Position numbers and translations under genes: made by a program. From Flavobacteriia bacterium (GTDB lineage Bacteria > Bacteroidota > Bacteroidia > Flavobacteriales > Schleiferiaceae), in assembly GCA_013373425.1 (NCBI GenBank), contig JABXHW010000030.1, positions 1-64,000 on the forward strand: a stretch of 64,000 nt of DNA, given 5' to 3'. The notes beneath the pieces are model-generated. The model was not told the origin of the DNA. It did no database searches and worked only from the letters and a program-made list of their open reading frames with translations. This document shows positions 43,205 through 52,902 of this stretch, piece after piece. How positions within the stretch are numbered: position 1 is the stretch's first letter; each line of letters starts with the position of its first letter.

Positions 43205-44272
43205 CTAGTAAAGGATTACGGATACACTTGTTACTAAAAGTATGAAAATAATAGTTACGATAAACAGCAAAGCATTGAGCAGGAGAAATTTGATGATGGT
43301 CAGCCATGTTGACCCTCTGTAGTAGCGCTTAATAGCTAAGAAGGAATACACCAGCATACCCAAGGAGTATAAGGCCCAAAATACATCGGCATCTGTGAGC
43401 CAAAAAAGTAAACTGGTTATCAGCGCATAGGCAAATAGGGCGGTCTGAACATGGAGCGCAAACACGAAGTGATCTACATAATGAATGCGTCGATTGTAGA
43501 ATATCAACTTCAATAAAAAGGCAATGATTGGAATGTGGAGCAGGAGGATGTAAAGCACATTTCTCCGCATATAATTGCCGAGCTCATTGCCTTCCATGAG
43601 CGAGATTTTCAGGCAGTTGGAGTAGAGAAGCAAGCGCCAGAATGTTCTTGGTTCAGCCATCTCTTCAAAGGCCTCGTCGACGGTCATTTCAGGGTGCGCC
43701 GTTGCGAAATTCAGATAACGATCTACGATTTCGATATCTGAATTGATGGTCAAGCTACCGGGCTCATCTTTTAGCTCATACTTATCGAGTTCTTCATTCC
43801 ATTCTATGGTTCCTTGATTCACCAGCGAGTCGATTATTTCTCGAGAAGCCAAGGCGGTATCCGATGCCAAGGAATCAATTTGTACAGCGAAGGCCTCCAT
43901 TCTTTGTTCTTGCAAAGACTTGGGAGTTTCTACATCATACCAATGGTCTTTATCCAATCGATTCTGGCAACTGGAAGCGGCGAGTAGAAGAATGGTTATC
44001 AATATGAACAAGCGAATCGGGAGAACATAGCTCGTTCGCTTTCCGCTGTTGTAGAGTAGTGTAAGCTTGCCAGGACGCCAAAGTAGTGGACCTAGGCTTC
44101 GGTAGAATTTGGAATCAAATGCGAAGAGATTCTCTACGGCGTCGCGGATGTATTCGAAGAAGTTGGGCTTGTGGCTATTGTTCTTCTGGCCACAATTCGG
44201 GCAAAAGTTTGCATCCCCTTGTTCGGCTCCGCAATTCGGGCAGATGTCGGTTTTAACAATTCGGCGTGTCAT
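43205..44272 (-). CDS. DUF3667 zinc-ribbon membrane protein
   Basis: 355 residues. The N-terminus is a double zinc ribbon (CPNCGAEQGDANFCPNCGQKN), then FFEYIRDAVENLFAFDSKFYRSLGPLLWRPGKLTLLYNSGKRTSYVLPIRLF, the DUF3667 signature, and four or five transmembrane helices separated by a large acidic extracytoplasmic loop (about 105-210). Function unknown. It precedes apaG by 4 bp on the same strand and follows the T9SS plug gene by 36 bp. Confidence 0.85.
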   Translation of the reverse strand: MTRRIVKTDICPNCGAEQGDANFCPNCGQKNNSHKPNFFEYIRDAVENLFAFDSKFYRSLGPLLWRPGKLTLLYNSGKRTSYVLPIRLFILITILLLAASSCQNRLDKDHWYDVETPKSLQEQRMEAFAVQIDSLASDTALASREIIDSLVNQGTIEWNEELDKYELKDEPGSLTINSDIEIVDRYLNFATAHPEMTVDEAFEEMAEPRTFWRLLLYSNCLKISLMEGNELGNYMRRNVLYILLLHIPIIAFLLKLIFYNRRIHYVDHFVFALHVQTALFAYALITSLLFWLTDADVFWALYSLGMLVYSFLAIKRYYRGSTWLTIIKFLLLNALLFIVTIIFILLVTSVSVILY

Positions 44273-44308
44273 CGGGTAGTTTGTGGCTTACCCAATGTTA
44301 CGAATTTT

Positions 44309-45565
44309 CTAGTCGCCGATATAGTTGGCGTTGGTTACCCCGATCACACGGTCGTATCGAATGCCGATTTCACGGTGATACACAATAATAGTATACTCAT
44401 TCTCAGTCTGCCAGTGATTGCCTTCGAACTCAGTTGTACTCGGCGAACCGTCTGCATTCTGAGTAGCGTAGTGATAATTGTAGAAGCCTTGCTTGGCGTA
44501 GAATCGACCGCGGTAAGCACCTTCGTCGTAATCGTATTGAAGCGCCCAATTTGGATCGCAGGTCCAGTTGGAGAGTTCTCCATACACGTAAACACCACCG
44601 GGAATAGGGTTTGGGTATCTCAAGTAGAAATCCATCAATATATAATCCGCTTCCGTTCCCGAATCTTCTGCGTCGAGTTTTTGAACGTGATACGAACCAT
44701 TCAAATCAGGCCAGGTAAGGTATTGCATAAAGCGTCGACTGTCTTCTTGTTGAATATAGGCCACCCAGGAAGTGTCGATTTCAATTTTGCGAATTCTCAG
44801 TGAATTCGACTGCATATTTCGAGTTTGGAATTCGCGGAACTCGTTGCTTCCGAGGAAATTGTTCTCGAAGTCATAATCGTAGTTCAACGTACCGTTGCTT
44901 AGGAATCGAGGCTTGAGGTCGGTGATGGCGTTATTCCAATTGTGGTTTTGGAGGACCACCACTTTTAAATCGCGGAATGGATCTGGAATGGGGTAGCTGC
45001 CGTGGAATATGTTGAAATCCACTTGCTGGTATTCCGCCATCATATCTGCTGTGTTGGCACGATGGGTATCTGTAGTGATATTGACAATGTCTTCGTACAC
45101 CACAAGCTTCAAAGTGAATGAAGGCTCTTGCTCGTTGTCCTTATATACAATGAGTAAATAATTCCCACTTTTGGTGAGCTTCATGTATTCATTTGGGAAA
45201 CTTACCGAGTAGTGAGTGTAAGGTACATAGGTGTTGAACGAGAAATTGTAATCTCGAATGATGTCTTGCTGATAGGTAGCGAGATATTCACTCTTCATTA
45301 AATCGGACGGAGTCCAATCTGCATTGCAATGAAGGAAAGTGTAGTTGTAGTTGGTGAAGTCGGCATGGAAGTCATCGAACGACAATTGCATGGTGTTCAA
45401 TGCTCCGAGAGGGATATAGCGAATGGCCCCTAACTCTCCAGTTCGTCGGAGTTGAACCGTGTGTAGATTGTCGTCGTACACGCGATTTTCAATCGGTGGA
45501 TTGTTGGCTAAAGTGGTTGCGGAAAGACCGAAACCGAGTAGAAGTGTGAAGAGGGTTTTATACAT
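44309..45565 (-). CDS. Type IX secretion system plug protein (DUF5103)
   Basis: 418 residues with a signal peptide (ending near ATTLA). The pattern ENRVYDDNLHTVQLRR, YNYTFLHCNADWTPSDLMKSEYL and the Ig-like beta content identify DUF5103, the Plug protein that closes the periplasmic side of the SprA translocon when no cargo-carrier PorV is bound. It supports an active T9SS and so the export of the three cargo proteins in this window. It diverges from nqrA across 183 bp. Confidence 0.88.
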   Translation of the reverse strand: MYKTLFTLLLGFGLSATTLANNPPIENRVYDDNLHTVQLRRTGELGAIRYIPLGALNTMQLSFDDFHADFTNYNYTFLHCNADWTPSDLMKSEYLATYQQDIIRDYNFSFNTYVPYTHYSVSFPNEYMKLTKSGNYLLIVYKDNEQEPSFTLKLVVYEDIVNITTDTHRANTADMMAEYQQVDFNIFHGSYPIPDPFRDLKVVVLQNHNWNNAITDLKPRFLSNGTLNYDYDFENNFLGSNEFREFQTRNMQSNSLRIRKIEIDTSWVAYIQQEDSRRFMQYLTWPDLNGSYHVQKLDAEDSGTEADYILMDFYLRYPNPIPGGVYVYGELSNWTCDPNWALQYDYDEGAYRGRFYAKQGFYNYHYATQNADGSPSTTEFEGNHWQTENEYTIIVYHREIGIRYDRVIGVTNANYIGD

Positions 45566-45705
45566 ATCGCTCAGAGAACGTTCAATTCGCCTGCCAAAGT
45601 ACCTATTTATTCATAAATTTGCCGACCTCTAAACCATGGGGGAGGAAGTGTTGTTTAGAAATCATATAAATAACCGAAAGGGTACATATGGATACGAACA
45701 ATACG

Positions 45706-45713
45706 TACTTTTG
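45706..45713 (+). promoter_or_regulatory. Candidate -7 box TACTTTTG of the nqr operon
   Basis: Exact TAnnTTTG 35 bp before the nqrA ATG. No TTG lies at the expected distance upstream, so this is only a partial match. Confidence 0.45.
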
Positions 45714-45748
45714 CCCGTGTTTTTCTAAATGCTAATCGACTCGGTGAC

Positions 45749-47101
45749 ATGTCGAATGTGATCAAAATCCGCAAAGGATACGACATCAAGCTTATAGGGG
45801 CCGCAGAACAGAAGTTCGGCGACGCTCCTTCAGTAAGCCATTACGCGCTTATTCCCGACGATTTTACAGACGTAATTCCAAAACTCGAAGCACGCGAGGG
45901 CGACAAGGTCCTAGCTGGTGATCCTGTTTTCCACATTAAAGGAAAAGAGGCTATCAAGGTTTGCGCGCCAGTGAGTGGAGAGATTGCTGAAGTAGTTCGT
46001 GGAGCTAAGCGTAAAATTGAAGCTATCCGCATTTTGCCGGACAGCGAAGTAAAATACCGTGACTTCGGTGTGAGCAATCCTGCTGACTTATCTCGCGAAG
46101 ACATCATCAAGCGCATGCTAGACAGCGGCGTTTGGGCGAATGTTGAGATGCGTCCTTATGGCAGAATTGCAGATCCTGAAGATCAGCCTAAGGCGGTTTT
46201 CATCTCAGGGATGAATACCAATCCATTGGCTCCGGATATGAACTTCGTTATGTCAGGTTTGGAAAGTGAATTCCAAACGGGCATCAATGCCTTGGCAAAA
46301 TTGACAGAAGGAAAGATTCATCTCTCGCTTGAGGCAGGGGTGAAGGCTTGTCCAGCTTTCGAAAATGCGCAAGGAGTGACGAAGCACTTCTTCTCAGGTC
46401 CGCATCCTGCAGGTAATGTTGGAACTCAAATTCACCACATCGACCCAATCAACAAGGGCGAGGTAGTTTGGACCATGAAGCCTCAGGACGTTGTTGTACT
46501 TGGTCGTCTTTTCGCTGAAGGAAAGTACAGAGCTGAGCGCATCGTTGCATTGACGGGTTCGGAAGTAGAGCAGCCTATGTATTACCGCCTAACTTCAGGT
46601 GCGTCGTTAAAGGGTTTGTTCGAGTCGGGCATCAAAGGAACTAACAACCGTTACATCTCAGGAAACGTCCTCACTGGTCGTTCTGCTGGAGCCGAGGGCT
46701 ACCTTGGTTTTAATGATGAGCAGTTGACTGTAATTCCTGAGGGTGATCAAACAGAGTTCTTGGGCTGGGTTCTTCCTGGTTTCGGCAAGTTCTCATTGTC
46801 ACGCACCTTCTGGAGCTGGCTCACGCCAAATAAGAAGTTCAAACTCGACACTAACATGCACGGTGAAGAGAGAGCTTTTGTAGTTACAGGACAGTACGAG
46901 AAAGTTTTTCCATTTGATATCTATCCTCAGCAGTTGGTTAAGGCCATTATGGTTCGCGACCTCGAGTTGATGGAGAACTTGGGTATTTACGAAGTAACCG
47001 ATGAAGACTTTGCGCTTGCTGAGGTGATTTGTACTTCCAAGATTCCATTGCAGGAGACTGTGCGTGAAGGATTGGATTTCATGTATCAAGAAATGAATTA
47101 A
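45749..47101 (+). CDS. Na+-translocating NADH:quinone reductase subunit NqrA
   Basis: 450 residues, peripheral cytoplasmic subunit that binds ubiquinone/menaquinone. NqrA-specific N-terminus MSNVIKIRKGYDIKLIGAAE, a barrel-sandwich region (DPVFHIKGKEAIKVCAPVSGEIAEV) and FISGMNTNPLAPDMNF. Full-length. First gene of nqrABCDEF, which pumps Na+ while oxidising NADH. Confidence 0.96.
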   Translation: MSNVIKIRKGYDIKLIGAAEQKFGDAPSVSHYALIPDDFTDVIPKLEAREGDKVLAGDPVFHIKGKEAIKVCAPVSGEIAEVVRGAKRKIEAIRILPDSEVKYRDFGVSNPADLSREDIIKRMLDSGVWANVEMRPYGRIADPEDQPKAVFISGMNTNPLAPDMNFVMSGLESEFQTGINALAKLTEGKIHLSLEAGVKACPAFENAQGVTKHFFSGPHPAGNVGTQIHHIDPINKGEVVWTMKPQDVVVLGRLFAEGKYRAERIVALTGSEVEQPMYYRLTSGASLKGLFESGIKGTNNRYISGNVLTGRSAGAEGYLGFNDEQLTVIPEGDQTEFLGWVLPGFGKFSLSRTFWSWLTPNKKFKLDTNMHGEERAFVVTGQYEKVFPFDIYPQQLVKAIMVRDLELMENLGIYEVTDEDFALAEVICTSKIPLQETVREGLDFMYQEMN

Positions 47102-47111
47102 GAGAAGACCT

Positions 47112-48317
47112 ATGAAATTTATTCAAGATCTACTCGATAAGGCTCGCCCAGCGGTTACTACCGGAAAGTTGAAGCCATTATATCCGCTACACAATGCCAT
47201 CGAGACGATGATGTTTGTTCCGGATCACACTACTCACAGTGGAGCTCACGTACGTGACTCTATCGATTTGAAGCGTACCATGGTGACTGTTATTTTCGCC
47301 TTGGTTCCTGCTTTGTTGTTCGGAATGTGGAACATCGGTCACTGGCACTACATCGCCACCGGTGAATCTGAAACAATGGGCTTGATGGATAACGTGATTT
47401 ACGGTGCCATCAAGTTGCTCCCAATGATCATTGTAACCTATGCTGCTGGTTTGGGTGTAGAGATTTTGTTCTCTTACCTCCGCAAGCACCCGGTGAATGA
47501 GGGGTTCTTGGTTTCAGGTATTTTGATTCCATTGATTATGCCAGCGGATATGCCACTTTGGATGGTGGCCGTATCAACCATCTTCGCCGTTCTTATCGGT
47601 AAAGAGGTATTCGGTGGAACGGGGATGAACATCCTCAACCCAGCACTTACTGCGCGTGCATTCGCATTCTTCGCTTATCCGAAGTCGATGTCTGGCGATA
47701 GCGCTTGGATCTCTGGTCTAGGTGGTGAAGGAATCGTTGACGGTTTCTCTGGTGCAACTGCACTTAGCCAGTTTGCTGCGGGAAACACTGCACCTGAAAT
47801 TGCAGGTCACGCGTTGGATATGAAAAACGCATTCTTGGGAATTATCCCAGGTTCGATTGGTGAAACAAGCGTCCTCGCTATTTTGATTGGTGCCGCTATC
47901 CTTATCTACACAGGTATTGGTAGCTGGAAAATCATGTTCAGCGGTGTTATTGGCGCATTGTTCATGGGATTGGTATTTAACTGGGTTGCTCCTTACGCAG
48001 CTACTCCAGCGGTATCTGATTTCATGGCTATCCCACCACATTGGCACTTGCTCTACGGAGGTTTTGCTTTCGGTATTGTCTTTATGGCTACCGACCCAGT
48101 ATCTGCATCGCAGACTGAAAAGGGTAAATGGATTTATGGATTCCTCACTGGATTCTTCTGTATTGCGATTCGTGTATTCAACCCAGGTTTCCCTGAAGGT
48201 GTGATGCTCGCTATCCTCTTCATGAATGTGATGGCTCCATTGATTGACCACTACGTTGTACAAGCAAACGTCAAGAAGCGTCAGAAGCGCGCACAACTAG
48301 CGAACGCAAACGCCTAA
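47112..48317 (+). CDS. Na+-NQR subunit NqrB
   Basis: 401 residues, polytopic (about ten helices). The covalent FMN site DGFSGATALSQF is intact, with the acceptor threonine at residue 216. Contains riboflavin/FMN-binding and the main Na+ path. NVIYGAIKLLPMIIVTYAAGLGVE and GVMLAILFMNVMAPLIDHY are typical. It starts 10 bp after nqrA. Modification by ApbE (52.9 kb) is expected. Confidence 0.96.
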   Translation: MKFIQDLLDKARPAVTTGKLKPLYPLHNAIETMMFVPDHTTHSGAHVRDSIDLKRTMVTVIFALVPALLFGMWNIGHWHYIATGESETMGLMDNVIYGAIKLLPMIIVTYAAGLGVEILFSYLRKHPVNEGFLVSGILIPLIMPADMPLWMVAVSTIFAVLIGKEVFGGTGMNILNPALTARAFAFFAYPKSMSGDSAWISGLGGEGIVDGFSGATALSQFAAGNTAPEIAGHALDMKNAFLGIIPGSIGETSVLAILIGAAILIYTGIGSWKIMFSGVIGALFMGLVFNWVAPYAATPAVSDFMAIPPHWHLLYGGFAFGIVFMATDPVSASQTEKGKWIYGFLTGFFCIAIRVFNPGFPEGVMLAILFMNVMAPLIDHYVVQANVKKRQKRAQLANANA

Positions 48318-48321
48318 GATC

Positions 48322-49029
48322 ATGGATAAAAACAGTAATACTTATACGTACATCTTCGCCTTGATCATGGTAACTGTAGTTGCCGCGTTGCTTTCAGGCG
48401 CATCCATCGCATTGAAGGATCGTCAGGAAATGAACGTTGAACAAGAGAAGCAACAGAGCATCCTCAAGTCGATTGGGGTAAACTTGGACCGCGCACAGTC
48501 TGCGGAGCAGTTCAGCAATTATATCACTGAGCAATTGGTTATTCAAAATGGTTCTGCGATTGAATCGGAAACTTCAGCTTTCGATATCAAAATGGACGAG
48601 GCAATCGATTTGTCGGTTGAAGAACGTCAGGTTCCACTTTATGTAGCCACCAAGAATGATACTACATTCTACGTAATTCCTCTTCGTGGAAAGGGATTAT
48701 GGGGTCCGATTTGGGGCTACATTTCACTCCTCGATGATGGCAACACCGTTTATGGTACTACATTCGACCACAAGAGTGAAACTCCTGGTCTAGGTGCGGA
48801 AATCGTTGGTGATCAATTCCAAAATCAATTCTTTGGAAAAGAGATCATGAACAACGGTGAATTCGTTTCAGTATCGGTTGTAAAAACTGGGGCGAGCAAC
48901 GAGCACGAAGTAGACGGCATCTCTGGAGGTACAATTACTTCTGTAGGTGTAGATAAGATGTTGGACGATTGTCTTCGTCCTTATGTAGGATATTTCAACA
49001 ATCGCGCGACAGCGCTCAACGCAGAGTAA
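48322..49029 (+). CDS. Na+-NQR subunit NqrC
   Basis: 235 residues with one N-terminal helix (about 8-26) and a periplasmic FMN-binding domain. The flavinylation site reads [10 protein letters not shown] (acceptor Thr204); the middle Ala of the usual SGAT is Gly here, a tolerated variant. [13 protein letters not shown] is the other family motif. Four bp after nqrB. Confidence 0.95.
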   Translation: MDKNSNTYTYIFALIMVTVVAALLSGASIALKDRQEMNVEQEKQQSILKSIGVNLDRAQSAEQFSNYITEQLVIQNGSAIESETSAFDIKMDEAIDLSVEERQVPLYVATKNDTTFYVIPLRGKGLWGPIWGYISLLDDGNTVYGTTFDHKSETPGLGAEIVGDQFQNQFFGKEIMNNGEFVSVSVVKTGASNEHEVDGISGGTITSVGVDKMLDDCLRPYVGYFNNRATALNAE

Positions 49030-49030
49030 T

Positions 49031-49699
49031 ATGAGCACAGAAACGCAAGAAGTAGCAAAGAAAAGCGAGCCGCTATTCTCAAAGAAGAACCGTCGTTTGA
49101 TGACGGATCCGTTAAATGAGAATAACCCGATTACCGTTCAGGTTTTGGGCATTTGTTCGGCCCTCGCTATTACTGTAAAGCTGGAACCAGCGATTGTAAT
49201 GTCCCTTTCGGTATTCTTCGTATTGGGTGCGGGTAACGTTATCATTTCATTGATGCGTAACCTCATTCCTAACCGAATCCGTATCATCGTTCAATTGGTT
49301 GTGGTTGCCTCATTGGTAATCTTGGTTGACCAGACTTTGAAAGCATTCCTCTACGACGTCAGCAAGCAGCTTTCGGTATTCGTAGGTTTGATTATCACCA
49401 ACTGTATCATCATGGGTCGTTTTGAGGCATTCGCTTTGGGTAACACCCCTTGGAAATCATTCCTCGATGCAGTAGGTAACGCTGCAGGATACGGTGCCAT
49501 CTTGATTATGGTAGCATTCGTTCGTGAACTATTCGGTTCAGGAGCGTTGTTCGGTGTTGATGTGTTGAGCTGGACCGGTATCTACGAGATTGGATACGTT
49601 AACAACGGTATGATGTTGTTGCCTCCGATGGCCTTGATCATTGTAGCGATCATCATCTGGATTCAACGTAGCCGTACCAAGTCATTGATTGAAGAATAA
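49031..49699 (+). CDS. Na+-NQR subunit NqrD
   Basis: 222 residues, six-helix membrane protein of the NqrDE/RnfAE family. [21 protein letters not shown] and [20 protein letters not shown] carry the Cys residues that hold an inter-subunit iron centre with NqrE. Starts 1 bp after the nqrC stop. Confidence 0.95.
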   Translation: MSTETQEVAKKSEPLFSKKNRRLMTDPLNENNPITVQVLGICSALAITVKLEPAIVMSLSVFFVLGAGNVIISLMRNLIPNRIRIIVQLVVVASLVILVDQTLKAFLYDVSKQLSVFVGLIITNCIIMGRFEAFALGNTPWKSFLDAVGNAAGYGAILIMVAFVRELFGSGALFGVDVLSWTGIYEIGYVNNGMMLLPPMALIIVAIIIWIQRSRTKSLIEE

Positions 49700-49721
49700 C
49701 CGGAAGTAAAGAGATATAACG

Positions 49722-50339
49722 ATGCAAGAATTAGCAAGCATATTCGTAAAGAGCATCTTTACAGACAACATGATCTTCGCATACTTCCTTGGTATGTGTT
49801 CATACCTCGCGGTATCGAAAACGGTTAAGACCGGTGTTGGCTTGGGTGCAGCTGTAATTTTCGTTTTGGGCATTACTGTTCCGGTGAACTATTTGCTCGA
49901 AAACTATGTGCTCCAGAAAGGAGCATTGACATGGATTAGTGCCGATTTCGCAGAAGTTGATTTGAGCTTCTTGAGCTTTATCATGTTCATCGCGGTTATC
50001 GCATCTATCGTTCAGTTGGTTGAGATGATTGTTGAGCGTTTCGCTCCAGCTCTCTATTCAGCCTTGGGCATCTTCCTTCCATTGATCGCGGTAAACTGTT
50101 CGATCTTGGGTGGAGCACTCTTCATGCAAGAGCGTGGATACAACACGATTGGTGAAGCAACTACTTTCGGATTGGGTAGTGGTGTGGGTTGGTTCCTAGC
50201 CATCGTAGCCATTGCAGCTATCCGCGAAAAGATTCGTTACTCAGCTGTACCTGCGCCACTTCGTGGATTGGGTATCACCTTTATCATTACAGGTTTGATG
50301 GGTATCGCTTTCATGAGCTTCATGGGAATTAACTGGTAA
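49722..50339 (+). CDS. Na+-NQR subunit NqrE
   Basis: 205 residues, paralogue of NqrD with inverted topology. [22 protein letters not shown] and [24 protein letters not shown] hold the paired Cys for the membrane iron centre. Full length; 22 bp after nqrD. Confidence 0.96.
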   Translation: MQELASIFVKSIFTDNMIFAYFLGMCSYLAVSKTVKTGVGLGAAVIFVLGITVPVNYLLENYVLQKGALTWISADFAEVDLSFLSFIMFIAVIASIVQLVEMIVERFAPALYSALGIFLPLIAVNCSILGGALFMQERGYNTIGEATTFGLGSGVGWFLAIVAIAAIREKIRYSAVPAPLRGLGITFIITGLMGIAFMSFMGINW

Positions 50340-50363
50340 TTGAATTAGGAAAAAGAAAAGAAT

Positions 50364-51671
50364 ATGTTCTTAGCAAGCGCAACGACCGTTATCGGACTTA
50401 GCCTAGCTGCCTTCCTAGCAGTAATCGTACTTCTTGTTACGATTCTCCTTCAGGCAAAAGCGCGTTTGGCTCCATCCGGACCAGTGAAGCTCGATATCAA
50501 CGGCGAAGAAAAAGAAGTAGAATCAGGAAGCACACTCCTTCAAGTGTTGAGCAACGAAAAGATTTTCTTGCCTTCAGCTTGTGGTGGCGGTGGTACTTGC
50601 GGTATGTGTAAGTGTCAGGTTACCGAAGGTGGTGGTGAAATCCTTCCTACTGAAACAGGGTTCTTCAACCGTAAGCAAATCCAAGACGATTGGCGTTTGG
50701 GTTGCCAGGTGAAGGTGAAGAACGATATGAAAATCAAGGTTCCTGAAGAAATCTTCGGAATTAAGAAGTGGGAGTGTGAAGTTGTTTCTAACTACAACGT
50801 TGCATCCTTCATTAAGGAGTTCGTGGTGAAGCTTCCTGAGGGAGAAACTCTCGACTTCGAAGCGGGTGGTTACATCCAGGTGGACGTTCCACCAATCGAA
50901 GTAGACTTCAAGGACATCGATATTACGGCCCACCCAGACCTTGGACGTGATCCAATGGACTTCAAGAGCGAATGGGATAAGTTCGGTCTTTGGGATCTTA
51001 AGATGAAGAATGACGAGGAAATTTTCCGCGCTTATTCTATGGCCAACCACCCTGCAGAAGGGAACATCATCATGTTGAATATTCGTATCGCTACTCCACC
51101 ATGGGATCGCAAGAAGAACCAGTGGATGGACGTGAATCCGGGTATCTGTTCTTCTTTCGTATTCGGAAGCAAGCCAGGCGACAAGGTGACTATCTCTGGT
51201 CCTTACGGTGAATTCTTCATCAAGGAGACCAACGCAGAGATGTTGTACATCGGTGGTGGTGCAGGTATGGCTCCAATGCGTTCACACCTCTTCCACTTGT
51301 TCCACACGTTGAAGACCGACCGTAAGGTGAGCTTCTGGTACGGTGGGCGTTCGAAGCGTGAGCTCTTCTATTTGGAGGATTTCCGCGGTATCGAGCGTGA
51401 ATTCCCTAACTTCAAGTTCCACGTTGTTCTTTCTGAGCCATTGCCAGAAGATAAGTGGAATGCGAAGGAATCTATGGAAGATGAAGGTGATGGATTCACT
51501 GGTTTCGTACACCAAGCAGTTATCGATAACTACTTGAGCAAGCACGACACTCCAGAAGAAATCGAGTTCTATTTCTGTGGACCTCCTTTGATGAACGCAG
51601 CGGTTATCAAAATGTGTGATGACTTCGGTGTTCCAGAAGAGAACGTATCATTTGACGACTTCGGAGGATAA
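50364..51671 (+). CDS. Na+-NQR subunit NqrF, NADH dehydrogenase
   Basis: 435 residues: an N-terminal helix (about 5-28), a 2Fe-2S ferredoxin domain (CGGGGTCGMCKC with a later Cys at LGCQ), an FAD domain (FRAYSMANHPAEG) and an NADH domain (YIGGGAGMAPMRSHLFHLF, WYGGRSKRELFY, FCGPPLMN). This is the electron entry subunit of Na+-NQR. Last gene of the cluster, followed by a strong terminator. Confidence 0.97.
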   Translation: MFLASATTVIGLSLAAFLAVIVLLVTILLQAKARLAPSGPVKLDINGEEKEVESGSTLLQVLSNEKIFLPSACGGGGTCGMCKCQVTEGGGEILPTETGFFNRKQIQDDWRLGCQVKVKNDMKIKVPEEIFGIKKWECEVVSNYNVASFIKEFVVKLPEGETLDFEAGGYIQVDVPPIEVDFKDIDITAHPDLGRDPMDFKSEWDKFGLWDLKMKNDEEIFRAYSMANHPAEGNIIMLNIRIATPPWDRKKNQWMDVNPGICSSFVFGSKPGDKVTISGPYGEFFIKETNAEMLYIGGGAGMAPMRSHLFHLFHTLKTDRKVSFWYGGRSKRELFYLEDFRGIEREFPNFKFHVVLSEPLPEDKWNAKESMEDEGDGFTGFVHQAVIDNYLSKHDTPEEIEFYFCGPPLMNAAVIKMCDDFGVPEENVSFDDFGG

Positions 51672-51695
51672 TCGATATTCCCGATTAGATATAAG

Positions 51696-51726
51696 AGCCC
51701 TGACGGTAAACGTCGGGGCTTTTTTT
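51696..51726 (+). terminator. Rho-independent terminator of nqrABCDEF
   Basis: A 10-bp stem (AGCCCTGACG with CGTCGGGGCT, one G-U pair), GTAAA loop and seven T residues, 24 bp after the nqrF stop. Confidence 0.95.
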
Positions 51727-51730
51727 ATGA

Positions 51731-51824
51731 CTGGTGAGCTGGTGACCCAGTGAGATGGTGGGCTGGTGAGCTGGTAGGTTGGTGAGCTAGTGAGCTGGTG
51801 ACCTAGAGACCTAGTGGGCTGGTT
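51731..51824. repeat. TGGTGAGC octamer tract
   Basis: About twelve phased 8-bp units (TGGTGAGC, TGGTGACC, AGTGAGAT, TGGTGAGC, TGGTAGGT, TAGTGAGC, TGGTGACC, TAGAGACC, TAGTGGGC) directly after the nqr terminator. A CAGTACCC word, as in the array at base 1, follows at 51841. Same family as the tract at 14999. Confidence 0.85.
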
Positions 51825-51853
51825 AGTTCAGTCCACTACACAGTACCCATGAA

Positions 51854-52300
51854 TCACTTATCCTCATTCTGGGCCTGCTCGATTTCCTTTTTTAGTCTCA
51901 ATGCATATTCGACAGGGAAGTACTTTAGCTCGTCGATGATATCGATTCTGGCGACGTTGCTTTTCTCCCAAGGTCCCCAACCATGAGCAAACTTGATGAG
52001 CTCATCTAGTCCGCGGTTGTCGTTGAGAATAGCAAGTGCTACTGCTGCTTCAAAAACTCGATCTTCATTGTCGCCATCCAATCGGTCAACCAGCCAGTTG
52101 ATATCGAAATCGCGCATTCCCGCTTTTACAAAGAGGGTAACTAAGTATTCGGCACCAGGCGAATTGGAGGCGTATTTGAAAGCTTCGGCGTTGCTATATT
52201 GGCCAATTACCGTTCTTATTGCTGGAATAGTCTCCGTGTCCTCATCGAGGTCGACGTGAATACGAAGTATGTGATCTATGTCTGATTCAAATGTAGCCAT
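51854..52300 (-). CDS. Hypothetical all-helical cytosolic protein
   Basis: 148 residues from the ATG at 52300 (a GTG precedes it). No signal peptide or membrane segment. Predicted helices such as DRVFEAAVALAILNDNRGLDELIKFAHGWG suggest a HEAT/armadillo-like small repeat protein. I do not recognise a family. It is acidic and lies between the nqr tract and a small membrane-protein gene. Confidence 0.65.
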   Translation of the reverse strand: MATFESDIDHILRIHVDLDEDTETIPAIRTVIGQYSNAEAFKYASNSPGAEYLVTLFVKAGMRDFDINWLVDRLDGDNEDRVFEAAVALAILNDNRGLDELIKFAHGWGPWEKSNVARIDIIDELKYFPVEYALRLKKEIEQAQNEDK

Positions 52301-52329
52301 CACTCTAATTCTTCATTCCGTTCTTAAAT

Positions 52330-52815
52330 TCAGTCTCTTTCCCTCTGCTTGAGCAACCAATGCGCAATACGGCGAGCATTGCTGAAGATGAGAACTCCAA
52401 GGACAATCTTGAGTAAACTGAGAACAACAAACCCTGCCTGATTAAAATAGAATAAATTCGATACCGCGCTCTCTACAACGACGCACCCAATAATAATCAC
52501 GGCAGCGTACAGGATGTGTATTTCCTTCAGATGCCCGAAGTCGATTATGGTAGAATCACTCAAGGTTGAGTCACCTTTTTGCACTTCAAGATCCTTAATG
52601 ATGTCGACTACTTTTTCAGCGTAAAGGATAAGGACGATGGGCACACCGATGCTCAAAGCTAAAGTGCCAATAAGTTGGAACAAGTGTGAGAAGTTAAAGA
52701 GGGAATCATTCCAGACCAAAAAGGGAAGAGAAGATAAAGCACTGACACCATGGATAAGTAAGTATCCAAGTCCGACTAGTTTAATCAGAAGCACAGTAAG
52801 AGAGCGTATCGACAT
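52330..52815 (-). CDS. Four-helix membrane protein, DUF2975-like
   Basis: 161 residues from the ATG at 52815; the frame is open 75 bp further upstream but that adds a non-membrane leader overlapping the apbE region. Four hydrophobic segments are clear (for example IKLVGLGYLLIHGVSALSSL and ILYAAVIIIGCVVV). The layout resembles DUF2975 membrane proteins, though without their usual DNA-binding partner gene. Function unknown. Confidence 0.65.
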   Translation of the reverse strand: MSIRSLTVLLIKLVGLGYLLIHGVSALSSLPFLVWNDSLFNFSHLFQLIGTLALSIGVPIVLILYAEKVVDIIKDLEVQKGDSTLSDSTIIDFGHLKEIHILYAAVIIIGCVVVESAVSNLFYFNQAGFVVLSLLKIVLGVLIFSNARRIAHWLLKQRERD

Positions 52816-52902
52816 ACGTTGAAGTTTGATTGAAGGAGGAAGATAGAAAAAAGGATAGCAATGACTCCGCGATAAAATTACCTTTGTCAAAACCCCAACG
52901 AC

